Source: Dioctria linearis
Lineage: Eukaryota > Arthropoda > Insecta > Diptera > Asilidae
Assembly: GCA_963930735.1 (NCBI GenBank)
Contig: OZ005742.1
Span: 200,141,803-200,205,802 of the forward strand
Direction of reading: 5' to 3'
Length of the DNA: 64,000 nucleotides
Made by a program: the position numbers and the translations under genes. This document shows, piece by piece, positions 1 to 11,243 of the stretch; the stretch's first letter is position 1, and each line of letters begins with the position of its first letter. The notes under the pieces are model-generated. The model worked only from the letters and a program-made list of their open reading frames with translations, had not been told where the DNA came from and made no database searches.

Positions 1-919
1 TGTACCTTTAATAGAGTGTTTAACCGGGTCTTTTCTTGTACATCTGAACATGCTTTAATTTTTTCTTGGAATTGGATGCATGTAGAGCAGCAGTCAGTTG
101 CGGGGCTAGCAAAACTAATATTGTAATCACTACAAAAAATTTGTCTGAAATATTCATAATTGACTCTCAAATTGATTTCGGATTCTGAATTATACATATT
201 CCATAGCAATTTTATAGAAATATCACTTGACATGTATTGCTTTCTCACATTACTAGCACGATTGTAATGCGACTGAATCGGCTGAAGCTTTTCAATAAAA
301 TTTTTCACTGCTATTCTACGATTTGAATATATTTCACTTCTCACATCTCCACCTCGTCTCTCATGTGGAGATTGTCCACTAGCAAAAATTCTATTGCATA
401 CCCCCTCCACCCTCCTCTTTCCAACTTGAAAAACGGACGTAAACATTGTTTTACAAACTTGAACTTCCTTGTGCGCATTACGATCGGTTCGTGCTGGTAA
501 AAAGTACCTTATAGCTACTTGCTTGCTGAAGCAATTTTCTCGAGGTCGCTTTCTTCCGACAGGTGAAACTCTCGTGAACCGTACAATAATTTCATCCTGC
601 TTGATCTTTTCTGGCGTAGCGTAAAACATTTGATGCGCTCTACGAATATCCTGCATTCGTAAGATTGAGCATTGGAACGGAGATTTTTCTGGATGGACAC
701 AATTTGGGCGAACTGGAAATCCTTTCGAAGAGTGTCTACAAAAGTGAAAGTGTTAAGTTACCATAAATGATAGAAACTCCAACGGCAAATAATCCTTTTT
801 TTCCTGGCTTGATTTCTTTTCCATGTCGATGGCAGTCTTATCTTCTTTCTTCCTTTCCCAGCAGGTGCAGAATTAACATTTCCATCCAATCGAACTTCAT
901 TTTCACATAGACTAGCCAT
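1..919 (-). pseudogene. TE-associated conserved insect protein, N-terminal part (fragment)
   Basis: On the minus strand one frame stays open from about 735 to the window edge (about 245 codons). Landmarks in order: RPNCVHPEKSPFQC, RRAHQMFYATPEKI, KRPRENC, RYFLPAR, HKEVQVCKTMF, KRRVEGV, SPHERRGGD, HYNRASNVRKQYMSS and a Cys-rich ATDCCSTC. This order recalls a multi-copy uncharacterised protein family found next to repeats in many insect genomes (from memory; probably of transposon origin, exact superfamily unknown). A Lys/Arg-rich start (ATG at 919, then GRKKIRLPSTWKRNQARKK) lies upstream in another frame. The two parts are separated at 736-761 by GTAACT...TTTTGTAG, only 26 nt, so a frameshift is more likely than an intron. 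The C-terminal half lies outside the window. The 73-bp repeat follows directly and could belong to the same element. Family identity is moderately sure, function unknown. Confidence 0.45.
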
Positions 920-964
920 TATAATTTCTTTAAAATACTTGTTTTCACAACAAAATCCAAACAA

Positions 965-1296
965 TAACTAAAGCAAAAGCAGATACAGCAATAATACAAC
1001 GCAGTTCTCATTAAACCGTTATATCTAACAAGAAATTCATTCTAAACACAAGGACATATCCTCTTTTGAAACTAAGAAATTGCTTGATGGACATATCCTA
1101 TATTGCATTTGGACTGGTAGAGGACTTGCCCTAATTTGCAACTCACTTCAATTTTCTTGAGTAATTTATCGTATGATATACTAGGTTTTGCAAATGTTTC
1201 ATTTGATGTGTTTATGTAGTTTTGGTTGCCTACAAATTGACGTTTAAATATCAATTTGTAATTTTTGGACATATCCCCTTTTGCCAATGGATAACA
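965..1296. other. Intergenic, no recognisable gene
   Basis: AT-rich sequence between the protein fragment and the minisatellite. A 79-codon minus-strand frame crosses it but matches nothing I know and runs into the repeat. Confidence 0.4.
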
Positions 1297-2214
1297 GATA
1301 TTTACTAACAATTATTTCTGGTATCGACGGGAATAAACGCATCTTAATTCGGGTCTCGACTGAAGTTAAGATATTTACTAATAATTATTTCTGGTATCGA
1401 CGGGAATAAACACATCTTAATTCGGGTCTCAACTGAAGTTAAGATATTTACTAACAATTATTTCTGGTATCGACGGGAATAAACGCATCTTAATTCGGAT
1501 CTCGACTGAAGTTAAGATATTTACTAATAATTATTTCTGGTATCGACGGGAATAAACACATCTTAATTCGGGTCTCGACTGAAGTTAAGATATTTACTAA
1601 CAATTATTTCTGGTCTCGACGGGAATAAACACATCTTAATTCGGGTCTAGACTGAAGTTAAGATATTTACTAACAACTATTTCTGGTCTCGACGGGAATA
1701 AACACATCTTAATTCGGGTCTCGACTGAAGTTAAGATATTTACTAACATTATTTCTGGTCTCGACGGGAATAAACGCATCTTATTTTGGGTCTCGACTGA
1801 AGTTAAGATATTTACTAATAATTATTTCTGGTATCAACGGGAATAAACACATCTTAATTCGGGTCTCGACTGAAGTTAAGATATTTACTAATAATTATTT
1901 CTGGTATCGACGGGAATAAACGCATCTTAATTCGGGTCTCGACTGAAGTTAAGATATTTACTAACAACTATTTCTGGTCTCAACGGAAATAAACACATCT
2001 TAATTCGGGTCTCGACTGAAGTTAAGATATTTACTAACATTATTTCTGGTCTCGACGGGAATAAACGCATCTTATTTCGGGTCTCGACTGAAGATAAGAT
2101 AACACTTTAAGCCGGGTCTCGACTGACTTAAAGTATATTATCGCGGGTCTCGACTGAGATAGTATCTTACTAACATTAACACTTTATTTCTGGTCTCGAC
2201 GGGAATAAAGAATT
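1297..2214. repeat. 73-bp minisatellite of hairpins with constant GGTCTCGAC core
   Basis: Eleven units of 72-73 bp start at 1297, 1370, 1443, 1516, 1589, 1662, 1735, 1807, 1880, 1953 and 2026, followed by degenerate units to about 2214. Each unit holds two dyads around a GGTCTCGAC or GGTATCGAC core: ATCTTAA...TTAAGAT around one, and TATTTC...GGAATA around the other. In the degenerate end the same core is flanked by other complementary arms, such as ACTTTAAG (2104-2111) and CTTAAAGT (2127-2134). Diagnostic variants (AACAACTATT, then AACATTATT with CTTATTT) recur in units 6-7 and 10-11, giving a four-unit higher-order period. Confidence 0.95.
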
Positions 2215-2235
2215 GTTCTAACCCATGGTTAGAAC
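2215..2235. repeat. Perfect 9-bp hairpin
   Basis: GTTCTAACC and GGTTAGAAC flank a 3-nt loop immediately after the last minisatellite unit. It may mark an element end or a terminator-like fold. Confidence 0.6.
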
Positions 2236-3276
2236 AAAGGGTCTTAACATTAGCTTAAAGCCAACCCTCCAGTGTCAAGTTGTAGAACGGCGAGTACCAG
2301 TCACTTGTAACAAAACAATATTTATTCATACATCTATTTTATTATATATTTATTCATATATATATTTACATATTGTATTCTTCTGATGCATATTTATTAA
2401 ATATCATAATTTGACTTTATTCTACATCAATTTTACATATATATATTGACGATTTTATATTGCAACTTTCTGCCAATAAGTGTTTTCAGTGTGAAAAAAT
2501 TCTCTGACCCAAAACTTATATATTAAGTTTTATCCCGCATAACTATTCTTGATAATCGTACATTTAAGTCTGTGACAAGTGTTTTCTAGTGTGTATGGAT
2601 CTCTGACCTAACAACTTAAATACAGAATCTGATTTTGGTGTAATTAGTGGATAATCTTAAGAGCTAAGTGTAATAATTTATTGAAAGTTAAAACGTAGTG
2701 AACAGCGCTTGTTTTTGTTAAGATATTCGACCACTGACCTTGATCCAAATTTACCAGTGAATTCATTTCAGTTTCACTAACTTAAAATTTGCGTGTACGT
2801 TCCACTAGCGAACAGTACAATATGCAACCTTTATTACTGCCGTAATTAATGTATTATCAGCCTAGGACAATGTTTAATTTAGGATAGAATTAATTAGTGG
2901 GCACAAACACGAAAAGCAAAATGAAACTGCTTTTTGTCTTAATTTAACTTGTATCAGAATTTTGAACAATTACTTAATGGAGACGAATATGATGAATAAG
3001 TTAGTTATGTTAGTTAAATGTTCTTTTCTCTTGTTATATTATTCTACATTTCCTCCAATTTACTATTTAAACTTATCCACTAGTTATGTATATTGAACGT
3101 AAGTTGAACATTTTTGTGGTCTATTTTTCCATTAGTATCTCATAATATAGCAGATAAGTTTAGGGTTATATTTAGTATACACCGACAATTTTTCTTGAAA
3201 ATGAATATCCTTGTAAAGGAAATCCCTGACAAACTTTTGGTTCTTTTCGGTTCCTCTTGTCAATTTTCATTTACAG
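2236..3276. other. AT-rich spacer, no gene seen
   Basis: TA-rich runs near 2320-2450 and no convincing open frame on either strand. I see nothing further here. Confidence 0.5.
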
Positions 3277-3325
3277 GAACACAGTTGCTCCAGAAGGCCT
3301 TCGTGGAAAGACAAATGTTATTTAG
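3277..3325 (+). other. Candidate exon (49 nt), weak
   Basis: A pyrimidine-rich stretch ending TTTACAG precedes 3277, and GTAATT follows 3325. The 49-nt segment is open in two frames. It could pair with the candidate exon at 3627, but the frames do not join cleanly: one join gives a stop early in the next exon and the other reaches a stop at its end. It is recorded because both splice-like borders are present. Confidence 0.15.
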
Positions 3326-3626
3326 GTAATTACCTTTGTCTGGGGTTTACTCAAAATAGAATAACAGGTTTTTTTCAACGGTAATATGGCATAATTTTTG
3401 ATATGTACCAAATTCTGAAATCGGCGAGGGTGAATATATGTGTTCAAACCCATTGTAATCATAGAGAATAGTTTGTTGTACAAATTTAAGGAGAACGGTT
3501 TGCACTTGAATAAAAATGTTATGCTTTGTAATGTAATGGCTTGCTGAAAGTTCTGATTTCCTCCTCACTCTCCCGGAGCCGGCTCCGATGAAAGGTTGAA
3601 CAGGTCCGCTACTTCTTATCTTTCAG

Positions 3627-3728
3627 ATCATCAATACAGACACTGAAAATACTCTGCCCTCAGTGTCGCTGGGTGGATGTGACAAGCAGAAAGAAGGCAG
3701 AACATCTGCGCCTTCAGAGGAGGTAATG
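3627..3728 (+). other. Candidate internal exon (102 nt, phase 0)
   Basis: CTTCTTATCTTTCAG ends at 3626 and GTAAGT begins at 3729, both close to consensus. The 102 nt between them form 34 open codons starting IINTDTENTLPSV and ending APSEEVM. No partner exon is clear and I do not recognise the peptide. It could be a remnant of a host gene or a chance pair of splice signals. Confidence 0.25.
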
Positions 3729-3734
3729 GTAAGT

Positions 3735-4440
3735 GATGTAAAGGTCCCTTCTTGACCGGGTATGTTCCCGTTTTTTTTGTTTTGGCACGAAATATTTTTT
3801 GTATATGGAAAGTGACAGCGGAGGTCTTCGTGGAACCCCCCCCCCCACTCTCTCCGCCAATAGCCGAGGCGAGCTAATGTGCCGCCCTGCACTTCAACCG
3901 TGTCTACCGACTGATCTGTCAGCTCATGCTGGCAGTCTGGACTTCACGTCCAAGTTCAATCGCTCAGCATAGTTCCATAACACAACATAGATCACAAAAT
4001 CAATTTCGAACAAAAATGAAAACTAAATATACTCACCCATTTTTTAAGATTTTCTCAAACATTTTTCACCGTCACTTGATCATTTGTTAAAGGTGTCGTC
4101 TTGTCTGATTAACGTTGACAGGCAATATTTTTTGTCGATAAGGTTCGAAAATGAACTTTATACAACACTGGAAATGATAGAGTTTCATTAAATTTGAAAT
4201 AAAAGGGGCAGGAAAACTTGAGATGGCATATAAATTGATTTTTTTTTCGTTAAAAATAACGAAACTGCAACTATCCAGGCAAGAAACAAAAGAAAAAATT
4301 CCTAACTGAGTTATTATAAATCGAAGTCACGACAGTCGGAAGTTTTTTGCTGGAAATCTATATTTTTTTGCACTGAATTACAAATCAAGAAAGAGTTAGA
4401 GACCCAATTGGTAGTAGAGAATGTGCTGAACTGATTAGAC
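3735..4440. other. Spacer, no gene seen
   Basis: Contains a C run near 3838 and low-complexity A/T. The minus-strand open frame over 3623-3892 has skewed composition and no recognisable motif. Confidence 0.4.
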
Positions 4441-4627
4441 GTGACTTTGCTCGCTCCCGTGTTTATAACTGACTTAGCAGTTTTTCCAAAAATTTAATTT
4501 TACAGACTACAGAGTGTCCTCTTCGTAATTAATCTCGAAATCTCGTAACTACAATCTCGGTGTTGTTTTCTGCTTAATTTGTTTAAATTAAAATCAGTTT
4601 TTCTTGTGCTGTGAAACAACGGTGATA

Positions 4628-5494
4628 ATGTCTTCGTCAACTAGTGCTGAGAATAATCGGAGAGAAAATAAAAGGTGTACTAAAACAGCAGCTAAAGCAG
4701 CTCTTGTTCTCCAGGTTTCCCCTTCCTCTTGATCATAATATAAATTTAAATTGTCACTCTCCTGGTCTAATCGATGCTTAGATGTTAACTTCAACTGATG
4801 TAGCTGGATTGCTATCCAGTATAAAGCAGCTCTTAGTCGAACAGGAGGATCGAATTCTGTCCAGGTTTGATAGCATTATTGATAAAGTGAATAGCCGCAT
4901 TGATGCTGTTGAGTTGTCAATCTCTAACTTGCAATTGAGTTGTTCAGACTTGGAGAATACAGCAGATGAGTTGGATTGCATAAAGCGATCTACAGATGTG
5001 GTGATTCGAGGGATACCTATTAAAGAGAATGAAAATATATCGCTTGTTCTCTCTTCTATATGCGAACGAATCGGACACTCTTTGTCATCATATTCTACTG
5101 CTTTTCGAATTAAGCCAAAGCTCAGTGAAAACAACAAGTATAAGTGTAAATCGACTGAGTCTCCAATCATTGCTTAATTTTCATGCTACTCTGAGAGGCG
5201 CGCCTTTTTATCATGCCTCAAAGCATTTGGAGTGCTTCGTCTGTCAGATATTTGTGGTTTTTCTGTCAAAGTCCGGTGTACATCAATGAGAGTGTATCTC
5301 CAAAAACAAGAGCTATGCTTAGACTTGCATTACGACTTCGTCAGCAGGGTAAAGTAATTGCTGCCTACACTCGTGATGGACGCCTGTATGTGAAATATGG
5401 GCTGAATGATAAAATCGCATCCAGAGTCGTGAACATTAATGAGCTGCATACGCTTTGTGTCACTGATCAGGGAAGTAGTGAAGCCGTGTTGTGA
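4628..5494 (+). pseudogene. LINE ORF1 (RNA-binding nucleic acid chaperone), broken
   Basis: ATG at 4628 opens a basic Ser/Lys-rich N-terminus. The frame breaks near 4728 and resumes with a TAG at 4779 just before the ATG at 4782. Residues from 4782 look like a coiled coil (repeated hydrophobic spacing, SIIDKVNSRIDAVELSISNL), then an RNA-recognition-like part (TDVVIRGIPIKEN). A further frameshift near 5175-5215 separates the last part, where YINESVSPKTRAML and GKVIAAYTRDGRLYVK are typical of the C-terminal domain of insect LINE ORF1 proteins. In active elements ORF1 coats the RNA and assists target-primed reverse transcription. It ends at the TGA after about 5490. ORF1 identity is fairly sure and clade is open. 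Confidence 0.7.
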
Positions 5495-5833
5495 AAAATT
5501 GTTTTTTCTGATTAGTTATAATGCTTTTTGATTTTTCTGATCTTTTATCATTTTTACTTTTAGTTTCATTGAACTCAATTATATTTAGTTTAGTTTTATC
5601 TATAATATTTAATTTCATGCCATCTATTACATATTTCTTATTAATAATTCCTAGCCTGTTTTGCCTAACGAAAGACCTCTCACACATAAGCTACTTAATG
5701 AGTTCTTATAAACATTTTGCTTGGACAGTTGTTTTGTTTTTGCTCTTCTCTGCCCTTAATGCTGATAAAGATGTAACTTATGTAATATGTGCTCCGACCG
5801 TCCGAACCATGTGTGGGGTTGTAAATAATTCAA

Positions 5834-8649
5834 ATGGCTAGTGTGTTTGGTGGTTCGGGTGGAGTAAGAGTTCTTTTGAATATACTATGTAATCAATCGT
5901 CGGGTTTTAATGTTTGTAGTCTTAATGCTAGGAGTATTCGTCCGAAGATGGATAAACTATGTGAGATTTTTTCAGGTTCTAGCATTCATGCGGTGTTGGT
6001 TAGCGAATCTTGGCTCCATCCTGGGATACCATCTTCTCTAGTTACTATACCCGGATACAGAATCTTTAGGAATGATATATGTGGTAGACAGGGTGGTGGT
6101 GTTGCAGTTTATGTGAAGGATTGCTTTAGTTCTCGAATAGTTAAAGCCTCTGTTGCTGGCCCATTGGAATTCCTGTGTGTTGAAGTTTCAAACGGATCTG
6201 CAAAGCTTCTACTATCCTCAGTACATTTTCCACCCAATCTGCTGAGAATATACTCGAGTTTGAGGAGGTGTTTTGTGATCTCACACACAGATATAAGGAC
6301 AGTCTTATCGGTGGTGACTTTAATATTAATCTCTTGCAACAAAGCAATGTAACTCGCTCTTTCTTATTTCTTCTGCAGTCTTTACACTTGACTGTTGTTA
6401 ATAATCTTCCAACTTATTTTAATACAGCAAATCTATCCTTGCTCGATTTACTATTAACCACGGCGAGAAATTCTATTCTATATCACAGTCAAGTTTGCCC
6501 TCCTTCTATATTTGACGACGACTTTCTATTTATTACTTACAATTTTAATTTTGTTTATGATCAAACCAAAGTAGTTTCATACCGGAAGTACTGTAATATG
6601 GATCTATCTTTACTCGCCGAGGATTGTGAATCTCTGTCTTGGGAAAGGCTTTATGCTTGCAATTCAGTGGATGATCAAGTTCAAATTCATAATGATCATA
6701 TACACTATTTGCATGATCGGCATGCTCCGATTTGTTTCCGCAGAATTAAATATGACGGCTGCCCTTGGTTTACGAATGAGATAAGATCTCTTATTGCTGA
6801 ACGTGAATTTTAAATAGGAGGTATCTGCAATTAAGAACTGCTGATAGTCGTACTCATTACAAGTTGATTCGCAATAGAGTTAATACCAAAATCCGCTTTG
6901 CAAAAAAATGCTTCAATGCAGTGAAGTTTTCTCCCAACCATCCCTCGAAAAAATTATGGGCTAATCTTAAGAGGTCTGGTGTTTTTGGCAGAGATGAGCC
7001 TCAATGTGATCTAAATCCTGACTTATTAAACTCTCATTTTGCCTCAGTGAACTCTGGAATTGTACTTGACTCTCACCCTTCATCTGACTTTGACCACCAG
7101 CTATCGGATAATCGGTCTTTTGGTTTCAGATGTATTGATCAGCTTGAGCTAATTAGTGTGATATACTCTATTAAATCGGGGGCCACTGGAACTGATGGGA
7201 TTTCCCCACAGTTTATTAAGATTTTGATGCCTTGGTTAACCAAGCCACTCTTACATGTTTATAATAGCTGTCTCACGTTTTCACAATTTCCGTCACAGTG
7301 GAAGGTCGCAGTGGTTTTGCCAGTACCGAAGGTGAAAAGAGCGAAAGATCCTGGTGACTTTCGTCCAATTAGTTTGATGTGTTACTTAGGGAAAGTATTC
7401 GAAAAATTAATGTCACGACAAATAACATATTATTTGGATGAACATAGTCTATTGAGTCCTTCTCAGTCCGACTTCCGGAAGTTCCATTGTTGTGAGACTG
7501 CTCTTATTGCGTCACGGCACATATTCGGAAATCCCTCGATATGAATCACGTATGTTTTCTAACGCTACTTGACTTTTCAAAACCGTTCGACTCAGTTAAT
7601 CATTCTAATTTGCTCTTGAAGCTGGGATCACAATTCAACTTCATATCTTCTTCTATCGCACTTATTGGTAGTTTCTTATCAGGCCGTCACCAATATGTCA
7701 AAATAGGTAATACCAAATCTGGTGTTTTGCAACTTGTCTGTGGTGTACCCCAGGGCTCAATTCTTGGTCCACTGCTATTCAGCTTGTACATAAATGATTT
7801 GCCCGATATTGTTGAAAATTGTAATGTACCCCTATATGCTGATGATGTACAGCTCTATCTTAGTCGACCTATTGGCCTGTCTGAAGACTGCATCGATCGT
7901 ATGAACTCAGACTTAGAGAGGGTCTCATTATGGGCTAATTTGAACTGTTTGAGTTTGAATCCTCACGAGTCTCAGTGCATTCGTTTTTATCGAAATAATC
8001 TTAGTGGCCTGGATCTCCCTCCCATTACACTTCTTGGTGTCCCAATCTCTTCTTGTGAGCGTGTGAAAAACTTAGGTGTTTATATGAATACTAAGATGAA
8101 GTGCTGTGATCATATATGTTATATAATTGGTAAAATATATGGTACCTTACGGTGCCTTCGGCTTTCGGCTAATCTCCTGACAACAAAGACCCGAATGCTT
8201 TTGGTTCGATCACTTCTTCTTCTTCCGCATTTCATTAATGGTAGATTGTTGTTCCCTCATTTGGACTCTATCTGCTCAGGAAAGCTAAATGTGGCGTTCA
8301 ATGATTGTATTAGATTTATCTACGGACTTAGATGTTATGATCACATTTCCTCTTACAGAAGCAATCTATTGGGGTATTCCATCACTGAGTTCCTTCATCG
8401 TCGATTACTCATATCTCTTCACAAAATTATTTACTCTGGTATACCGGCGTACCTTTCTATTTTACCCAACTTAGATTTTCAAATTCTCTTCGTCATAATA
8501 ATTTAGTAATTCCTAGATTTCATTATTCAGTTCAAGAAGACCCTTACTTCGTCCGTGCTATTCGCGCATGGAATCACTTACCAATAAATATTCCGCGCAC
8601 TGGTTCGGCGGTCAGATTTAAGGCACTCCTAATGTCCCTTAATGCTTAA
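5834..8649 (+). pseudogene. LINE ORF2: AP-endonuclease and reverse transcriptase, four frameshifts
   Basis: The N-terminus is an AP-type endonuclease: FNVCSLNARSI, the catalytic Glu region LVSESWLHPG, RNDICGRQGGGVAVYVK, then GGDFNINLL. The usual SDH near its end is degenerate (FDDDF). Reverse transcriptase follows: SGATGTDGISPQFIK, DFRPISL, then LLDFSKPFDSVNH (normally KAFDSV), GVPQGSILGPLLFSLYIND and the catalytic YADDVQLY. The C-terminal part has WNHLPINIPR. Breaks fall near 6240, 6810, 7528 and 8470, with the final stop at 8647-8649. The enzyme nicks DNA and copies the element RNA by target-primed reverse transcription. Catalytic YADD is still readable, but the frame breaks exclude a working protein. 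Confidence 0.85.
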
Positions 8650-8950
8650 CATATATTTTAATTGGTTGATTTATTCTGATTCATTTGGGTTAGTTATGGG
8701 TTCGGGTCTTTCGATAGGTTGATCAATTTATATTATATTTTATCTTATAGGCTGTAAAGATGTAAATTTAATATGTAATTTGCATTTCCGATTTTCAGAA
8801 ATTTTCTTTCTCTTACAATTATGAATTATAATTCTCTGCTTAAATAATAGAATAATCCGTATTTTATGTACTACAAAAGAATTTATATTGACTGATTCTT
8901 GTGTACAATTTATGTAAATAAATAGAATAGAATTGAATTGAATTGAATTA

Positions 8951-9477
8951 TAAAACGGCTGATAAAATCGCTTGCGTGTCTATTGATTTTTTTTCGAATT
9001 CAGTATGTTCCTTTAATCTCGAAGATATATTGTATGGTAGTGTATATTAAAAGTAAAATTCGAACTAGAAATAAATTGTAAAATAACGTTGGGTTTTTTT
9101 ATTGATGTTTAATTAGTGATAGAATAAATTTGTTAACTTAAAAAACATGAACGAAGTGTTTTTATTTGAACTGTGAAACCATACCTAAATAGTGAGTTTG
9201 GTGTAGTGTAAGTCATTTCGGCCAAAAACACAACGGAATGCTGTTCGGTTCCTGGAGACGATAATCTTTTTGTTGGAAATCATATAGGATCTCCTCTTTT
9301 TTTGTCTAATAATTTAGCTATTGAATTAAAACGAATACTAATGAATAATTGAAATCATTTGATTTGAACAAACACAGCACAAGAACCAAACATCTACAAG
9401 TCAGAAGAAATTAAAAAAAAGAGCAAAATTCATTAGCATTTTAAATTCCAATTTCGAAGTTGATAGTTAAAATGTCC
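8951..9477. other. Spacer after LINE, no gene seen
   Basis: AT-rich, without a recognisable frame or repeat. Confidence 0.4.
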
Positions 9478-9795
9478 AGAATCTGGTCGTGCTTAACAAC
9501 ATGACCAGCTTATCTTTTTACATGTGAAGAAAATTGTATCAGCAATTTTTCACCTAGCCCGCATGAAAAGGTGACAAACAACAAATGACAAATCTTACCC
9601 TCAACCACACATACATAGAATGTATATGCAACAAAATATGATAGCAATAAAGCGACGGGAAGGTGGCTCGATATTTCTGAAGATATCCGTCCGGCGAGAA
9701 ATCCTTGTGGGCATGATTGAACATGCCCAACGATAAAATAATTTTCAGGGTAGAAATGCCAATTAAGCATTTCTGCAACCCTGAACGAGGCGATG
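9478..9795 (-). repeat. Multi-hairpin leader repeat, copy D (diverged, minus strand)
   Basis: Read on the minus strand, the order of folds matches copies at 19.5, 28.6 and 50.7 kb. First the CAGGG...CCCTG hairpin (9746-9783, arms CAGGGTAGAAATGC and GCATTTCTgcaACCCTG), then a hairpin GGGCATG/CATGCCC (9709-9728) in the place where other copies have TTCTGGAC/GTCCAGAA, then GAAAATTGTATCAGCAATTTTTC, then CTGGTC/GACCAG (9483-9508) where others have CTAATC/GATTAG. Paired differences keep the stems. Confidence 0.7.
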
Positions 9796-10429
9796 ATCAG
9801 CTAGAGGATTCTAATTAGGGAGATCGAAATTAAAATGAAGTCAGCTGATTTAATACTTCGTAGCAAACAGTTCGCGGAAGATTCTATACCGGAAAGTAAT
9901 ACTCGATAAAATTAGTTTTGATTAAAAGCGGTACTCGCGGTACACAGTATTACAATAAAATTAGTTTTGTAGTTTTTTTCGCCGAACAACATGATGCAGT
10001 AGGCAGCATCGTGTGTGGCATTGTCACCTAGTGGCAACTTCCAGCGCGAAGGCGTTGCCAATTTTTGTATCTGCTGTTCGATTGACAGCTGACGGCAGGG
10101 ATTTGAAAAAAAGGCCGAGAAAAGAAGAAGAGGAATTGGCGATGACGGAAAAAGTGACAGCGGCCATCATTCGGTGTGTGGCATTAGGTGTGAAAAGATA
10201 CTAAAAAGGGAAGAGATAGAAAAAGTAAAGTGCAAATTTTGGTGAAAGAAGTCATGCATGAAAAATCCAAAAATATCAAAAGTCGGAGGGAAGAAAAATA
10301 ACAGAGACGCTTCGTGGAAAGGGATGAGAGCACTGAATCAGGAAAAAAGACCCAACAAAGTGCTCGCGTCCATGAGGCGTTTGATGCAGAGTGAGAATTG
10401 AAATCTGAAAAAAGGAGTGTTGTTACAAA
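9796..10429. other. Spacer, no gene seen
   Basis: A 63-codon plus-strand frame at 10013-10204 is Lys/Arg-rich and unrecognised. I do not call it a gene. Confidence 0.4.
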
Positions 10430-11125
10430 GTTATAAAGTTGTATTATTTGATTTATATTGAACTTTGGCCTTGAACGCGAAATTTAATCATCAGCCGGAA
10501 AACCGCTGAAAACTGAAATATAATTATTACAAGGTGATTATAGGTACTGCAATATGAACTATATGAACTTATCATCATTGATTTGGATTGAAATAATTTT
10601 TAGGCAAAGCTTAATCTTCCGCGAGTGGAGCGCTGAAGATCAACACAAAATACAATTATTACAACAGGGCTTATATTAATATAGCATTTAATGCACTTTA
10701 ATTTACCCTCATTGGTTAGAATGACATTTTTTGAACGCAAATGTTAAGCATCCGCTGAAGAAGTGCTGAAAATAATAGTACACACAAAAGTAACCACGAT
10801 ATGAGACTCGTTTACAGGAAATTATCCCCATCGATTTAGAGCTATTACAAAGTGCTTTTAATACTATACAAAGTTCTTAATTATATAGACCTGTCCCCAT
10901 TGATTTAAATGCAATTTTTTTTTATGCAAAGCTTAATCATCCGCCAGAGGATCGTTGAAAACCAAATAAAATTTTACAAAGTGCTCATATTATTATAGTC
11001 GTTATCATATAGACTTAACCTCATTGAGTTAAATCAAATTCGTTGAGAACAAAATTTAATAAGCAGCCGAAGAAGCGCTGAAAATGGAAATTTAATTATT
11101 AGGGAGTGCTAATATTAACATACTC
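10430..11125. repeat. Degenerate tandem repeat, about five units of 120-190 bp
   Basis: A recurring segment with a core like CAAAGCTTAATCATCCGCC, then CGCTGAAAA, then TAATTATTACAA appears near 10477, 10601, 10733, 10924 and 11045. Units are well diverged. The core often has CAGC...GCTG or ATCC...GGAT inverted arms. Confidence 0.7.
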
Positions 11126-11243
11126 GTAAACTTACATGAACCCAGGTCATCCGCATATTCCTGATTGTCATAGCCAGAGTTGATTAGCCTCTGTAGGAGA
11201 TCATCTACAACCAGCGACCATAATAGAGGGGACACCTTGGCAG

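Larger units (their letters stand above)
4440..8950 (+). mobile_element. Non-LTR retrotransposon (LINE), near full length, dead
   Basis: Two ORFs in LINE order (coiled-coil ORF1, then endonuclease plus reverse transcriptase ORF2), followed by a 3' UTR with AATAAA near 8917 and a short pentanucleotide tail (AATTG)n at about 8930-8949. There is no RNase H after the RT. Jockey- or CR1-like clades fit this layout, but I cannot decide between them. The 5' end is placed roughly. Several frameshifts and a stop show it is inactive. Confidence 0.85.

Noticed and set aside
736..761. 26-nt intron in the TE-associated protein
   Set aside because: Shorter than any usual spliceosomal intron; a frameshift explains the break better.
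1297..2214. CRISPR-like array
   Set aside because: Units are contiguous 73-bp repeats without unique spacers, in a eukaryotic TE context.
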